Of a stretch of 64,000 nucleotides of DNA, positions 45,735 to 57,684 are shown piece by piece. Positions within the stretch are counted from its first letter, which is position 1; each line of letters begins with the position of its first letter. The stretch covers positions 50,323,866-50,387,865 of the forward strand of contig CM055099.1 of assembly GCA_029204225.1 (NCBI GenBank). The letters run 5' to 3'. Below the pieces are notes generated by a model that worked only from the letters and a program-made list of their open reading frames with translations, ran no database searches and was not told the origin of the DNA. The DNA comes from Diphasiastrum complanatum. Its lineage: Eukaryota > Streptophyta > Lycopodiopsida > Lycopodiales > Lycopodiaceae. The position numbers were made by a program, and so were the translations under genes.

Positions 45735-46490
45735 CAATGATGCACCAACCATCCCTTGATCCAAGGTAATTTTGCTATGTGCTCGAATAAGACATTTAGG
45801 CAATGTGCACCACACGGAGTCCAAAAATAAGGGGGTAGGTCTTGTTCATGAGCCTTTCCATAGCAACAAATTTTGATGTATTGTCTGCAACAACTTGCAC
45901 ACAAATTGCAATACAATATCGATTGATAACCTTGACATTGATCATAGGACAAGCTAATAAACTCACAACTCACAACTCACAAGTCATAGATTATTAAAAA
46001 TACTGGAAATAAAAGCCAATTATAATTATATGACATATATATTTCATATGAGATACATCATTACAATCGACGTTGAATATGCTGCAATTTGTTAAAGAGT
46101 TTACTTGCAATTTTTTTTTTTTGTGGCAGCCCCACTTCTTGTTGAATGGCATCTCTAATATGTACAAAGATCTACTCATTTGCCACCAGGATGTTAGCCT
46201 TAGATGTGTCAATGGCTCTCAAAAACATCATGTCCGTGCAATGAGACACCAATACATAGGGTTCTTTCAAGGCTGCTTTGACCATCTGATATGATGTTGC
46301 ATCCAAAATCCTCCCATGACTCCCTAAGGGGCTCTAACTTTTTCTTCACAAAGTCTTTCTCAACAAACAAGTCCCTAGTCCTTAGTTGCCCCACTCTGAA
46401 CCAATGATTGATACAACCCTCATTATGTCCTTCCATGCAAGGGTCTTTTCTAGGTAAAAGGGGAGGCCATATGTACAAAAACATTGTCTA
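45735..46490 (-). pseudogene. hAT-type (DUF659) transposase relic
   Basis: On the minus strand, broken frames give LEPLRESWEDFGCNIISDG, which resembles the DUF659 start in hAT-derived proteins. Further on, FWTPCGAHCLNVLFEHIAKL matches the conserved CAAHCLDL segment. The canonical W after SDG is Q, and stops separate the pieces. This is a dead fragment; no terminal repeats were found. Confidence 0.65.
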
Positions 46491-47660
46491 ATACAATGAC
46501 AACTTTACCTTTGTTCTTTTGCTGGTAATTGTAGACATATGAATCCATACTTGTAGGCACTTGTGGGCCCTCATGCTACCCCTCAATGAACTTGCGTTGC
46601 AGAACGACCAACCCCACTACCATTGGCCCCCCTCCTAGCCACACCCTCAGTATACGATCCTCACCTTGTATGCTAAGCAAATACAAATGTGCATGTAGAA
46701 TCAATACGTGCGATTCTATTATAGTATGAAGTTATTAGGAAAAGAACTTTGTATTTATTACCATTAAAATTTAGTCATATTTTTAAAAACAAAACACTAT
46801 TGACCTTGTTAATTTAGATTGAATTTGGGGGAATCATATTTCTCATATTATAACGAATAATCAAACCATCTGATAACATACTTTGTGCTAGTTCTTGTCA
46901 AAAGACCGGTCTTCTAGTATTATCAATGACATTTTAGTGTAATAAGATAATCCCTATTGTCCAACCTCTAAAATTGATTTCAAGTAGGGTTAAAAGGGAT
47001 TTGGCTTGTCTTACAAGATAGAAGAGACATGAGTAATCATTCTAGGAGGAACAAGCAATAACTTGAAATCTCCTCCGTGAACTGGGGTGGGTGACGCAAC
47101 TATTATGCCAAAAAAGTGGTTACTGCATCATCTAGTACACTAACCTCCTATGCAAAAAAGAGTTTTACATGTCTTTGCCACTACTAGTGGGTACTAGATA
47201 GCTTTCCATGCAATCCAATGTGTTTGAAAGAGATGCTATAATTATAGTTTATGCAAATCTTATGCTATGCAAATGTAACAGATCCATTGTTACCCATAAT
47301 ACTCTTAGTAACTTGATATGCAAGTCATTGCCATATTGCCATGAAATGCGAGACATGCACAATATGTCTCATAAATAACTAATAGTACTTGTGATAATTT
47401 TGGCAATCCATGCTATAACCCACTTGGAGAGGCTTGATTAAAATGCATGGTAGGTGAAGCCTAAGCCTTTACACTCCATATGCATGCTAGCAGCTTTGAA
47501 TAAATTCACTCTCCGTAAATTATTACAGGAGGAGCGAGCGACAAGAATAAAGGTAGAACCTGTGCTGACTCTGTGCAACAATGACTCTGCGCTAACTTTG
47601 TGCAGCAATGCGGGTTCAATCACAATAGACCTCTTGAAACTGCACTAGCTCCACGGCCAG
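46491..47660. other. Unassigned intergenic DNA
   Basis: No supported feature. The left end may be the rest of the hAT relic. Confidence 0.4.
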
Positions 47661-48635
47661 ATGCTCGATAATTTTCGAGTCAAGTTCCTGCAACCGCTCG
47701 AAGATGCGAAGGCACTTGTAGAAGAAGAGTTGGCAGAGTTGAAGAAGCTGTCTAGTGAAGCCACCCACACTTGCAGCGGGCCTGACTCTCACAAAGAATA
47801 CGCCCAGGCCCTGCTACGCATAGATGATCTGACGCAGCAACTTCAAGCTGTGCCTGCCTATATGGGAATTGCTGACCATCCAGAATTTTTGGAGGCAGTA
47901 GAGAGGATCGACAAGCTTTAATAGGAGTTGTCCGATCTCAAACATCAGTTAGAAGACCAGAAATTAGCTACTGAGTTGCAAACTCAGGATTTGGCCACAA
48001 CAACCACACAGCCAAAGCGACCACATTGAAACCAGTCAAAGGTAAGTGCTGCATGATTCAATGCATTTGCTGATCGATTCTGGAAGTGGTGTCCGAAAGC
48101 ATTTAACATTGAAGTACAATGGCATGTGGATTACATGATGCTACCAAGCACAGTAGGCATCGCCTTCGATGACTGGAAGACACAATGGGAAAAGGATGAC
48201 TTTCTCTAGTTATGGGCCCAGTTACCTATCGAGCAGAAAGGATGTCTCTGTTGGGGCATAATTCAGGGGAAATTTCAAGTCGTGCCTTTCGGTTCAGCTG
48301 AGTTATACATAGGCTCTTCTGCTATGTATGCTCTAGAGTATATTCGTATCAAAGAGTTTTAATTTTTGCAAAATGAAGACAATAAGCGACAATTTTTGAA
48401 GCGGAAGTCGCAGTTCCAATTGTACAAACCCAAAAGTGTTGCGGATCTAGGCGCTTTTGATGATGCAGGTTTGCTGATCAATGTAAATATGGCCTATCCC
48501 GACCTTTTCAGTCTTTACGTGGATTGGGAGCGAAACCTTGCTGATTATTTTGCAGAGATTCGACACAATCTGCAAGCCCGAAGAAAGTCATTTTGTTATA
48601 AACACTTTTGTACATATTCATTTTGGCAGTTTTGA
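47661..48635 (+). pseudogene. Unrecognised decayed coding region with coiled-coil segment
   Basis: An 86-codon segment from 47661 (VEEELAELKKLSSEA, LLRIDDLTQQL) reads on in the same frame after stops as ELSDLKHQLEDQKLATELQ, so it was a longer coiled-coil protein. Further pieces follow in broken frames, including FADRFWKWCPKAFNIEVQW near 48061 and an open segment at 48366-48635 with DLFSLYVDWERNLADYFAEI. I do not recognise the family; an old retroelement Gag is one possibility, from the surrounding element debris. Confidence 0.35.
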
Positions 48636-50460
48636 ACTTTTGCGACAAAGACATTGTTTTCAAAATCTTAATGGTAAAAGTTTTTTTATCAGATTTTCAG
48701 CTCGCTATTGTAAAGAAATCACACTTCGTAGTGATTCAGATGAGGACAAAAAGTTAACTTAGGAGCTGTTCGATGGAACATTGCTCCCTGTTAAGCTTCA
48801 AGAATTCGGCAACCTATCAATTGGCTGTTATACGAAATCAAAAGAAGACTTGATGTTGTATGAGGCTCAACAAAATTTGGAGTTAGCCCAAAAATTACAT
48901 GAAGAATTGAATCCTTCATGAATATTCATTCTTCCCTATGTCGTGGTGATGTTTCTTTGTGATGCTGAATCCAGATCTTTGAAGTTGTGAAGATGTTCTG
49001 AAGTTTCATTCATTCATGTTCTCATCAATAATTCGAAGATCAAATCAAATCAACTTATTCAATTCAAAGAAACAACAAGACACATATTCTCTAAAGCAGA
49101 AGAAATATCTAAAGGAAGAATCATATGAAGAAATATCTTTTCACCTGAACGAAAATCTGAAGAACAAAATGCTTTGCGAATGCTCCTCAAAATGAAGATT
49201 ATATGTTCACGAGGACGTTTCACCCACGAAATTGTTAGATATTGAATATCATCCTAAATATGGCATGATATACTCAAAAATGAAGATATGAGCTAGATAA
49301 ATATAAATCATGAAGAGGCCTAAGTCATTTTTCGAGAATATATCTTCTAGATACTTGCCTTGTATTCAAAAGCGAGACCTTTGGAAGGGAAAACACTGCC
49401 GTGGATAGCCTTTATTAGGTCATCCACGCAAAACGACTAAATATGAATCGACATATTAAACTAGAGTAATTCTAACTCTTAGTTAAATATACCTCTTATG
49501 GTATAATTGAACATACATTCAACCTAATTGTTAACTTGACCTTTTCACGGGAGCAACGCACCTGTTGTTTAGAGGTGTCTTTGTTCGTCCCGTAGAACAT
49601 ATATTGATCACACCCTTCAGTCTCGACTATCAAGAGAGAAGAGTTTATGTTTATGTGAGAGATTGAAGAAGTGTTGAGAGTTATTCTCCCTTATCTCTGT
49701 TCTTCGCACTATTGAGTGTGAGTGATCCTGAGTCTACTAGCAATCTCTAACGCATTACATGATTTACTCTCTGGTCAGACAGACTCTCTAGCACAATACA
49801 ATTGTTTGCTGTGTATCCGTAAATATACTCTAAGAAACTGTCTTAAAATCATCTTATTCGTCTATCGTGAATACTTTTTTTTTGGCACTCGAATAATGTC
49901 TACAATTGGTACAGTCCAGCGCAATCATTGAATAAACTGTATGTTTATATTTGAGATGTCAGTCCCTGACTGAGGAATTGAGTCTTGATATGTGTTCTTG
50001 TTTGTAATTGACATAAGTTTCTAACGTGCTCTAAAACTATTCGTGTCCTTTAACCAAAAACTTGGACTTAAGTTGTTGAGGACTTCTGTCTAGAAACGAG
50101 CAGTTCACAAATACGATTAATTAATTGTCTGCCCAACCACGAATATCAAACATTTCTCGACTCTTTGCTGACACCTTAATTAGCCGGAGTGTAGTACTGT
50201 TGTACTACTCTGACAACATCTCACCTGTAGAATGCATTTCATTCGATTTGATAGAGGCAAAGTTGTTGTTTTGAAATTATTAACACCACAGCCCCCAAAC
50301 ACAAGTAATACTTGTTACTTTCTAATGTCCGTTGATAACCAGAATAACACCCAAAATCACTTGTCATAATTGTACAAAATATATAACTTTCAAACACTAT
50401 CCTCTGAGGGTTCGACATTATTTACTACAAAACTCTATATTAACCTTGTTGGTATAGTAC
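48636..50460. other. Unassigned DNA, possible old LTR remains
   Basis: No supported gene. A TGTTAGATATTG start-like motif at 49232 and a GAGAGTTATTCTCCC stretch near 49676 could be LTR remains, but no paired copy is present. Confidence 0.3.
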
Positions 50461-51062
50461 AATAGTTGCCATGTAGCAATGACTTGATCTTCTTCTTCAA
50501 CCTATTTCAATGCACAAAGCACTCCTTTGAACAACAACAAATGTTTTCAAAAGAAATCATAGAGATCTGAAACAATCTTAACAATTCTCTTCTAGCACTT
50601 GTACCAAGTTTGCAAATAACACATAGAATCATGGAATCTTGATCAACCTATGATCTATCCTCAATCTAATGAATTTTGCCACTTCCTAAGATTGAAACAA
50701 ACTTAAATAAAGTCCAGCAACCTCACTATCTAGAGATCCAATCAAAATTAGGGTTTTGACAAAATCACAAAAAAATGATTTTTCCAATCTACATGCAAAT
50801 GCTGAAAATCTGATTATGCAATCTAATAGCCACCACTGAGGCTTATTTAATGATCCAAAAATCGTCCAAATTCATTACGTGAATCCAAAAATTGGAATTG
50901 ATCAAGTTTAGACCTATTTAGGGTTTTGATCTACAAAAGATCCAATTTACAAAAGCAAAAACTTGATTTTGGTGTAGAATCTCCTCTAGCATGCTGTAGC
51001 CTTGATATCTTCACCAAATCATTGATAGATCTGATTTCCTCGTTCATAACCTGAAACCACAA

Positions 51063-51074
51063 GCTCTGATACCA
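51063..51074 (-). other. Element F primer-binding site
   Basis: Minus-strand TGGTATCAGAGC at the base next to the LTR end; exact initiator-Met site. Confidence 0.85.
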
Positions 51075-51689
51075 TGTCAAGGATTTCAGATCATTAAAAT
51101 CCAATCCACTTAGAATATCTTTGGTTACAAAGAGAAATATAGCATTTACACATAAAATGAGATGCAAACACTAAAAGAACTTGATCAGACTTGATTGAAA
51201 TAAAAAATTACTATTTCTGTCCATACAGACCCAGAAAGCTACTATATTTCACATGTGTGGATCCAAAAATAACAAATATATATCATTCTACACATAGAAT
51301 TGCAAGTAATTACTAGTATAGTGCACCAATGGATAGTAGAACCCAAGAGAACCATGTATAGGCATGAAATGAGATCAAGAAGAGAGAAGAATGGTCTCTC
51401 CATGAGTTACATCTTTTTATAGTAGAAATTCTATTTGACCACTTGGCTTTCCCACCAAAATGCTAACCCTACTATTTTTGGGTCTAGATTCAATATACCC
51501 AACTATTCAAATTTGAATCTACTCAAACTCACATATTAACTTTCCCACACTTTCAAAAAGTCTTTATTCAAATGAAATTTAGACTATTGAACTTTGAAAA
51601 GTTATTCTCTAAGTCTAAAACAAGTTTGGCCTCAATATGCCAAATATGGAAATATTGATAATATGATCAAACTAGTTGAATCTTTCACA
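51075..51689 (-). repeat. Element F LTR
   Basis: About 615 bp, minus strand TGTGAAAGATTC to CCTTGACA. A CACATGTGTG motif lies near 51250. The start resembles TGTGAAAA of families A and B. Confidence 0.7.
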
Positions 51690-54089
51690 AATCGCCTATA
51701 GTGCATAAGGTGGATAACAACACATTGGATAGATATTGCACCAAATTAGATATTAGTATTGATAGCCTGGTGATCCAAGGATTCATGGTTGATGCAAGAT
51801 CGCCAGTAAACATAGTAAGTTCGGAATTGGCAGATAGATTGGGGATAGATCTAGAGCCTACTGCTCTAATTGCTTTGAAGCTGGCTAACAATTCTGTGGT
51901 TAGACCCGAAGGAGAAATGAAAGTTGTTCCTAGTACTGTAGCTGAAAGAACTATATAAGTGGATTTATATGTTATGAGAATGTTGGCTGGATACAAGAGC
52001 TATTCTCTCTTGCTAGGAAGACATTGGTTGATACTGCGACTGCACTGTAGATGTTCCTATAGGTCTACTAATTTTTGGTAGAGGGAAAAATAGAGTTGTG
52101 GTGGATGGATATCCCAATATCCCACTATCAAAAAGAGCACTTGTGCCCTCTTCTGAGTGGGAAGATAACTACCGACAAATATGAGTCCGAATCAGAAGAC
52201 TATGAGCCAAAACACAGAGATATTTTGGAATTCGAGTGGAATACACTTGAAGAAAAACCTCCAAGGGTACGAGATGCTGATTTACATGTCATAAATTTGG
52301 GGACCATAGAGATACAAAAAATTATTAATCTAGGAGCCCAACTCGATGATCCTCAGAAACAAGAGTTTGAGAGACTATGTAGGAAATATCAACACATCTT
52401 TGCTTTGGATTACACTGATCTGAAAGGAGTACCCCCCAAGTTATTTACACATGCAATAGGACTCAAGCCAAATGCCACGCCTGTTCGACAGAAACAAAGG
52501 CGACAACCTTATCATTTGAGAGTAGGAGTGTATACAAAGCTAGAAAGGCTAAAGAATGCCGGATTGATATTTCTTGTAGAAATTTTTTTGAGTGGTGCTC
52601 TCCCATAGTACCGAAACCCAAGAAAAACTCTACCCAAGTAAGAGTATGCATGGATTACAAACAATTCAACAAAAAAAAAAACAAAAAAAGATAATTATCC
52701 TCTTTCTTTCATAGATCAAGTATTGGAAGAATTAGTGGGACGAGAAATGTACTCCTTTATAAATTGTTTTGCCGATTACAGTCAAATAGCAATGCAGAAC
52801 GATGATAAACTGAAAACCACATTCACGACCACGTTTGGAGTTTTTGCACGCTACGTGATGTTGTTTGGGCTGTGTAATGCTCCTGCTACCTATCAGGTAT
52901 TTATGAGTAAAATTTTCAATAATATCTTAGAGGACAATTTAAAAATATTCATGGATGACATGTGCGACACTTCTAGCATAAAAAGACATTTATTTGTACT
53001 TGAAAAATATTTTCAAAAATGTGCTACTACATGTATTTCCCTGAATGCAAACAAGTGCGTGTTTGGTGTACCTTATGAGGTCTTGTTGGGCCATGTTATC
53101 AGTAAGTATGGAATCGTTAGTTACCCCCAAAAAATCAAACTGCTCCTACCTTTGATGGTTCCAACCACTAGCACACAGTTACAATCCTTTTTAGGAGGTA
53201 CTGAATATGATAGACCCCATGTGATGGCTTATGCGACTAGGGCCTATCCCCTCAATGGATTGCTAAAAAGAGACATAGTATGGGAATGCACAGATGACTG
53301 TGAGATAAAGTTAGAGATCTAAAAGAAGCCCTAGCCATAGACCCTATCTTGAAACCTCCCGATAACGCTAAAGAAACAACATGGTTTCTTCTACCACTAG
53401 TTATAGGGAGGTTTGGAGCCCCTAGAGAGTTGATATTAGATACGGGAACTCACTTTCTAAACAAGACCACCGAAATCTTGATTGAACAACTAAGCATAAA
53501 GCATAAGAAGAGTATTCCCTATCATCCTTAGGCCAATAGACAATCTGAAAGTACAAACAAGCAATTGGTGGCAATCATCAAGAACACTGTGTCTGAAACA
53601 AAGAGAGGCTGGGACAAGCTCAACATTATGGGCTTACAATACGTCCTATAATACTAGCACAAATCACATGCCATTTTTTCTAGTTTATGGACAAGAGTGT
53701 CTCCTACACATAGAGATAGAACTATCCACATTGAGGTTTGCCATGACACTTGATTTGGGGATGAAACAATCCATGCAGCAACATATCGATACATTGAAGG
53801 AGCTTGATTAGCAGAGATAGCCTCCGTAGTCCATCAAGAGACCTTTAAGAAATGAATGAAGTTGTCTCATGATCAAAAGATAAAAGGTTACTCCTTTTTA
53901 TTAGATCAATTAGTACTATTCAGATATCCATGCCATGATCTTATGCCCCCTAAGTTGGCTTTTAGGTGGAGTGGACCTTATGATGTGAAGAAACTCTACA
54001 ACAATAATATCATGATGTTAGTTGATCTATCAGGTGAGGTGTTCAAACACCGGACCAACATTGATAAGATCAAGCCTTATTATGTCTAA
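51690..54089 (+). pseudogene. Ty3 pol relic: protease, reverse transcriptase and integrase pieces
   Basis: Protease-like segment 51701-51958 (GFMVDARSPVNIVSSELADR) has D-A-R where D-S-G or D-T-G is expected. Reverse transcriptase covers 52075-53322 in two frames, with the FGLCNAPATYQVFM motif and F-M-D-D at 52948-52959. RNase H is missing. Integrase appears at 53349-53800 (LILDTGTHFLNK, then after a stop QSESTNKQLV), and its C-terminal part at 53856-54089 (FRWSGPYDV, RTNIDKIKPYY). Stops, frameshifts and a deletion make it dead. LTRs were not found. Confidence 0.8.
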
Positions 54090-55094
54090 AGAGGGGCGGA
54101 GATTTTACTTGTATAGTGTATAATATTTTTGTGTCTTATTGTCAGGGTTGGAAAAAAACAACGTGACCTATGACGAACAAAATCGAAACAACACAGGGAA
54201 AGATGAATGGGGTTTTGGTTTATCTCTACCTATAGCAGAGATTATAAAAACCAAGGTGAGAGGTTTCACTTTTGACACAGGATCCAGGGATGCTAGATTC
54301 AAAATTGTTGGAGAGAGAGGGGAGATGAATGACAAACACGAACGAGACACGAACTTGAACAAGAAATGAACGAGAAACGAACTCGAACAGAAAATGTTCG
54401 TGTGCAGCGGAACGATTTATACGACTCTCTCCGTAAGCATGACTACGATGAACAGAACTTTAATGATAGAAATCATGGTCATACTAGATTACGTAGCCAA
54501 GCATTAATAGATGAAGCGCCAGAAGAATAGTTTGTCGCGAATAGCAAGACAAATTATATGTCACAAATGATTCGTGAAGTGCTAGACTGTGCTTGATTGA
54601 TGATAGTCGCGAATGATTCACGAAAGACAAGACTAAATGTTAGTCGACTATTACCAGAAGGAACAACTAGAAAGATCAGACAGAATGAATGACAAGCATA
54701 GCAATATTAACATAGATCTGAACTTTGAACAAAGAACTGTATCAGATTAAGTATATCACGTATACATGTCAATAATGCGGTAGAGCACAAGATAATAGCG
54801 GCCGAAACCGCGTGCACTACAAAACTTATTTCAATATGTAAAAGGGGATAAAATCTTAATTCTGACAAAAATGAAGAATCAATGTTCAGGGCATCTACTT
54901 CATCTACTTTTGTATCTATCGCTTCACTCATCAACTTATTCACCCATTCTCCTAAATACGCAAATGGTATCCAATATATATATACATTATATTACAGGTG
55001 TGCAGATGTGGAAAGTATAGTGGATATGCTGTCTGTAAGAGATCGTGGGTGGCCGCAGTCGTTGTCCAGTCTATTAGCGGAATGATGATGGCGG
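54090..55094. other. Unassigned DNA after the Ty3 relic
   Basis: A purine-rich GGAGAGAGAGGGGAGATGA at 54309-54327 could be an old polypurine tract, which would place a 3' LTR to its right, but no LTR pair is visible. Confidence 0.35.
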
Positions 55095-55484
55095 GTGGCT
55101 AGGCGGTGGGGATGGGATCCCGCATGCGGCCCTCAGGCGCGCACGATATGCCACATAGTCTACTGGACCGCTCTCCACTACCGACAAGCTTTGAGCTTAT
55201 ATGTGGGTTCTGTTATAGTCTCCATTTGCTTATGGGATGAATGCACTCTTTTTGGTGCCCTTTTGGACGCAGCGGCTTTGTGCATAGCTTGCATCCTCCA
55301 ACAAAAATTGATGTGGGAATGGGACTATCAAGGTGACTTATCCTACTTAGATTTTATGTGGGAACTTAAGTTAGTGAAAAGAGCTTTAATAGATTGTGAG
55401 TACAACGTCCCTTGTCGGTCTTACTATGACGATGATAGTATCTATTTCGGCCTAGATATCATAGACAAAAGAAGCTTGGATTAA
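55095..55484 (+). CDS. Unrecognised 129-codon open frame
   Basis: Begins MARRWGWDPACGP and contains a hydrophobic alanine- and cysteine-rich stretch and an acidic end (YYDDDSIYFGLDI). I do not recognise it. It sits in retroelement debris just upstream of an RNase H relic, so it is more likely a chance or decayed pol piece than a host gene. Confidence 0.2.
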   Translation: MARRWGWDPACGPQARTICHIVYWTALHYRQALSLYVGSVIVSICLWDECTLFGALLDAAALCIACILQQKLMWEWDYQGDLSYLDFMWELKLVKRALIDCEYNVPCRSYYDDDSIYFGLDIIDKRSLD

Positions 55485-55698
55485 ATTTCAAAAGTAGTCC
55501 CTATCAGAAAGACAATCTATGCCTATTTTCAACCTGCCAAGCAAAGTGTTCCAAAAGATTGCGACACAAGATCACGACCTTTATAGGTGGTTTGCACTGG
55601 GGTACAACTGTTGTCACCTACCCACCTCATCTAATGAACATCTAGAAGGCAAACGAGTTAGAGATATAGAGAAAATTTTTGGCATTTCATAAAAAAAA

Positions 55699-55700
<2 letters not shown>

Positions 55701-55746
<46 letters not shown>
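55701..55746. repeat. (TA)n microsatellite
   Basis: About 46 bp of alternating TA. Confidence 0.95.
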
Positions 55747-55748
<2 letters not shown>

Positions 55749-55850
55749 TCTACATTTCTTTACAGTTGGAAGTTTGAATAAATGACTGAAATGACTATAA
55801 CTCCTCAGGAAACAACGGAAGGAGATGAAGATAAGCCATACCCATTGTCT

Positions 55851-56243
55851 TTTGATGGGGCCTCTAGAGATCCTGAACAAAGATGAGCTATTGGTGTGAT
55901 GTCGAGGGACCCAGGAGAAGTAGAATTGGCTAGCATGGGAGTTTTGCTCAATGAGAAATTCACCAACAACATGCCATAGTTTAAAGCACTTATTTTGGGT
56001 TTACAAATGACAATGTGCACAGAAAGAGAGATATCTTCTATAAGGATTATAGGAGACTCACAACTTGTGATATATGGTATGAACGAGAAATACCGAATTG
56101 TAGATCAAAAGCTAAAAGCCTATGCAGTAGCCGCTCATGAGATTGGAAGACACTTTTGCCACATAGAGTGGGTTCAGGTGCCTAGACACAAAAATAGCAA
56201 TTGTGACCTTTTGGCTAACCTAGCATTTCAACATGATTTGTAG
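55851..56243 (+). pseudogene. Archaeal-type (additional) RNase H relic of a Ty3 element
   Basis: In one frame with two stops: FDGASRDP, then SMGVLLNEKFTNN, LILGLQMTM, IRIIGDSQLVIYGMNEKY and VPRHKNSNCDLLANLAF. This D...D order with GDSQL and a late asparagine/aspartate is typical of the extra RNase H of plant Tat-type Ty3 elements, not of the usual RNase H after reverse transcriptase. It lies 1.8 kb downstream of the integrase piece. Confidence 0.75.
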
Positions 56244-56834
56244 TACTATTCTGCACCAGAAGGGGATGTCACACCGATGTATTGAGACCCTTTTCTTGTG
56301 TATCCAGCTAAAGGAAGGGAGATATTAGTTGATAAGAAGTTTATGAAAGACTTCGATTCATATGTGCTATAGCTTGAGTAACCACACTTTTGAGCTCCGA
56401 GCTTGTGCCCACTCAACCCCTGTTCAAATGGCCTATCATCCTAGGATCTTTTGAGACTTACATAGATTCATGTCAAAGTCTAGAAAGATATGCCATCATA
56501 GGTAGATATAACAAAGATGCTACAGTTAGACTAGCAGGATATTATTCCAAATGCTTGGTAAGTTCCCGAATGACATGTTTTTCCATCACTTCCTAGAGGG
56601 TGCAAATCCTATTTTGATACATGGTCTTGATACCAAGTTTACACATACTTCTGAAAAAGAAATTATAGTTTCGAGGATAGATGTGTGTAGGAGAGCCTAT
56701 CAGTAGATAGGAAATGTTTATGAAAATAATAATAATAATAATGGGAAGCAAAAGACATGAGTACACTCACTTACACTCGCATCATATACACATAGATCGT
56801 GTGAACCATCCATCTCAATATTAGTTGATCCATC
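56244..56834. other. Decayed sequence left of A'
   Basis: Short broken frames in several frames, and an (AAT)n run near 56724-56741. No supported gene. Confidence 0.4.
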
Positions 56835-56839
56835 CATAT
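56835..56839. repeat. 5-bp target site duplication of A' (left)
   Basis: CATAT, repeated at 62154-62158 directly after the 3' LTR. Confidence 0.9.
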
Positions 56840-57672
56840 TGTGAAAAATGCAAAAATAAGCTTGGTAGAGGCCAAAAATCATGTATATAGGATGATTACA
56901 CATGTGTGGAGCCTGTTCCCACATGTGAAAATAGTGTACTTGTCATGTACCATAATCATATAGGTTGTACATATGATTTAATTCAAGTTCTAGTGGCTAA
57001 AAAGGCCAAAAACTAGTTTTCTAGACATATGACACATGGCATCAATCTATTGATTGCATGAGCCACATCCTTTGGTTAGGTGTCATATCACATGTGTAGA
57101 GGACAGCTCACATGTGTGGAATAAGCTGAAGTAGGCGAATTTTGACTTCTAGAAGATTTCCAAGTAGATCTCCATATAGAAGAAAAATGGACCAAAAGTG
57201 CTCAAAATAGAAGGTTTTGTCCAAGTGTTAGTTTTGCATGATGAATCATGATATGACAAAGCACCTTCACACATGTGGGATCAGAGGGATGATCAGTACC
57301 ACGAGCTCCCACTTATTGTATATATAGAGCCACATTTGGCCATAATCATTGTGAGACACCAATCTTGGTTTTGGAAGCAATTTTGAGTGGTTATCTCCAT
57401 TTGTCTACATTTGTTTTGATTGTTTTGAGGTGCTATCAATGTGTACTTTATTTTCAGGTTGGAGTCCGTACTCAGACATGGTTTCACACGTGAGAAACCA
57501 GAAAGTACACCTACCTTCAATTAATGATTGTTCTTGTTAGGATTTTGTGTCTAGAATTGATCTAGATTGATCTTAATCTCAAGTAGATTGATAGATCAAG
57601 TAATTTGACAACCAATCCCTCTTGAGGATCAGATTAAGATCCACTCTTGGTCCTTTTTGTACTTTTTCCACA
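56840..57672 (+). repeat. A' 5' LTR
   Basis: 833 bp, TGTGAAAAATGC to CTTTTTCCACA. The CACACGTGTG motifs of copy A appear here mostly as CACATGTGTG. TATATATAGAGCC is near 57320. Confidence 0.93.
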
Positions 57673-57684
57673 TGGTATCAAAGC
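57673..57684 (+). other. A' primer-binding site
   Basis: TGGTATCAAAGC, one substitution from the initiator-Met site. Confidence 0.85.

Larger units (their letters stand above)
50461..51689 (-). mobile_element. Element F: copia 5' LTR plus leader fragment
   Basis: On the minus strand an LTR (51689 to 51075) is followed by an exact TGGTATCAGAGC primer site and about 600 bp of leader-like sequence that ends without a coding region. The left end is approximate. It separates the unassigned DNA on the left from a Ty3 relic on the right. Confidence 0.65.
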
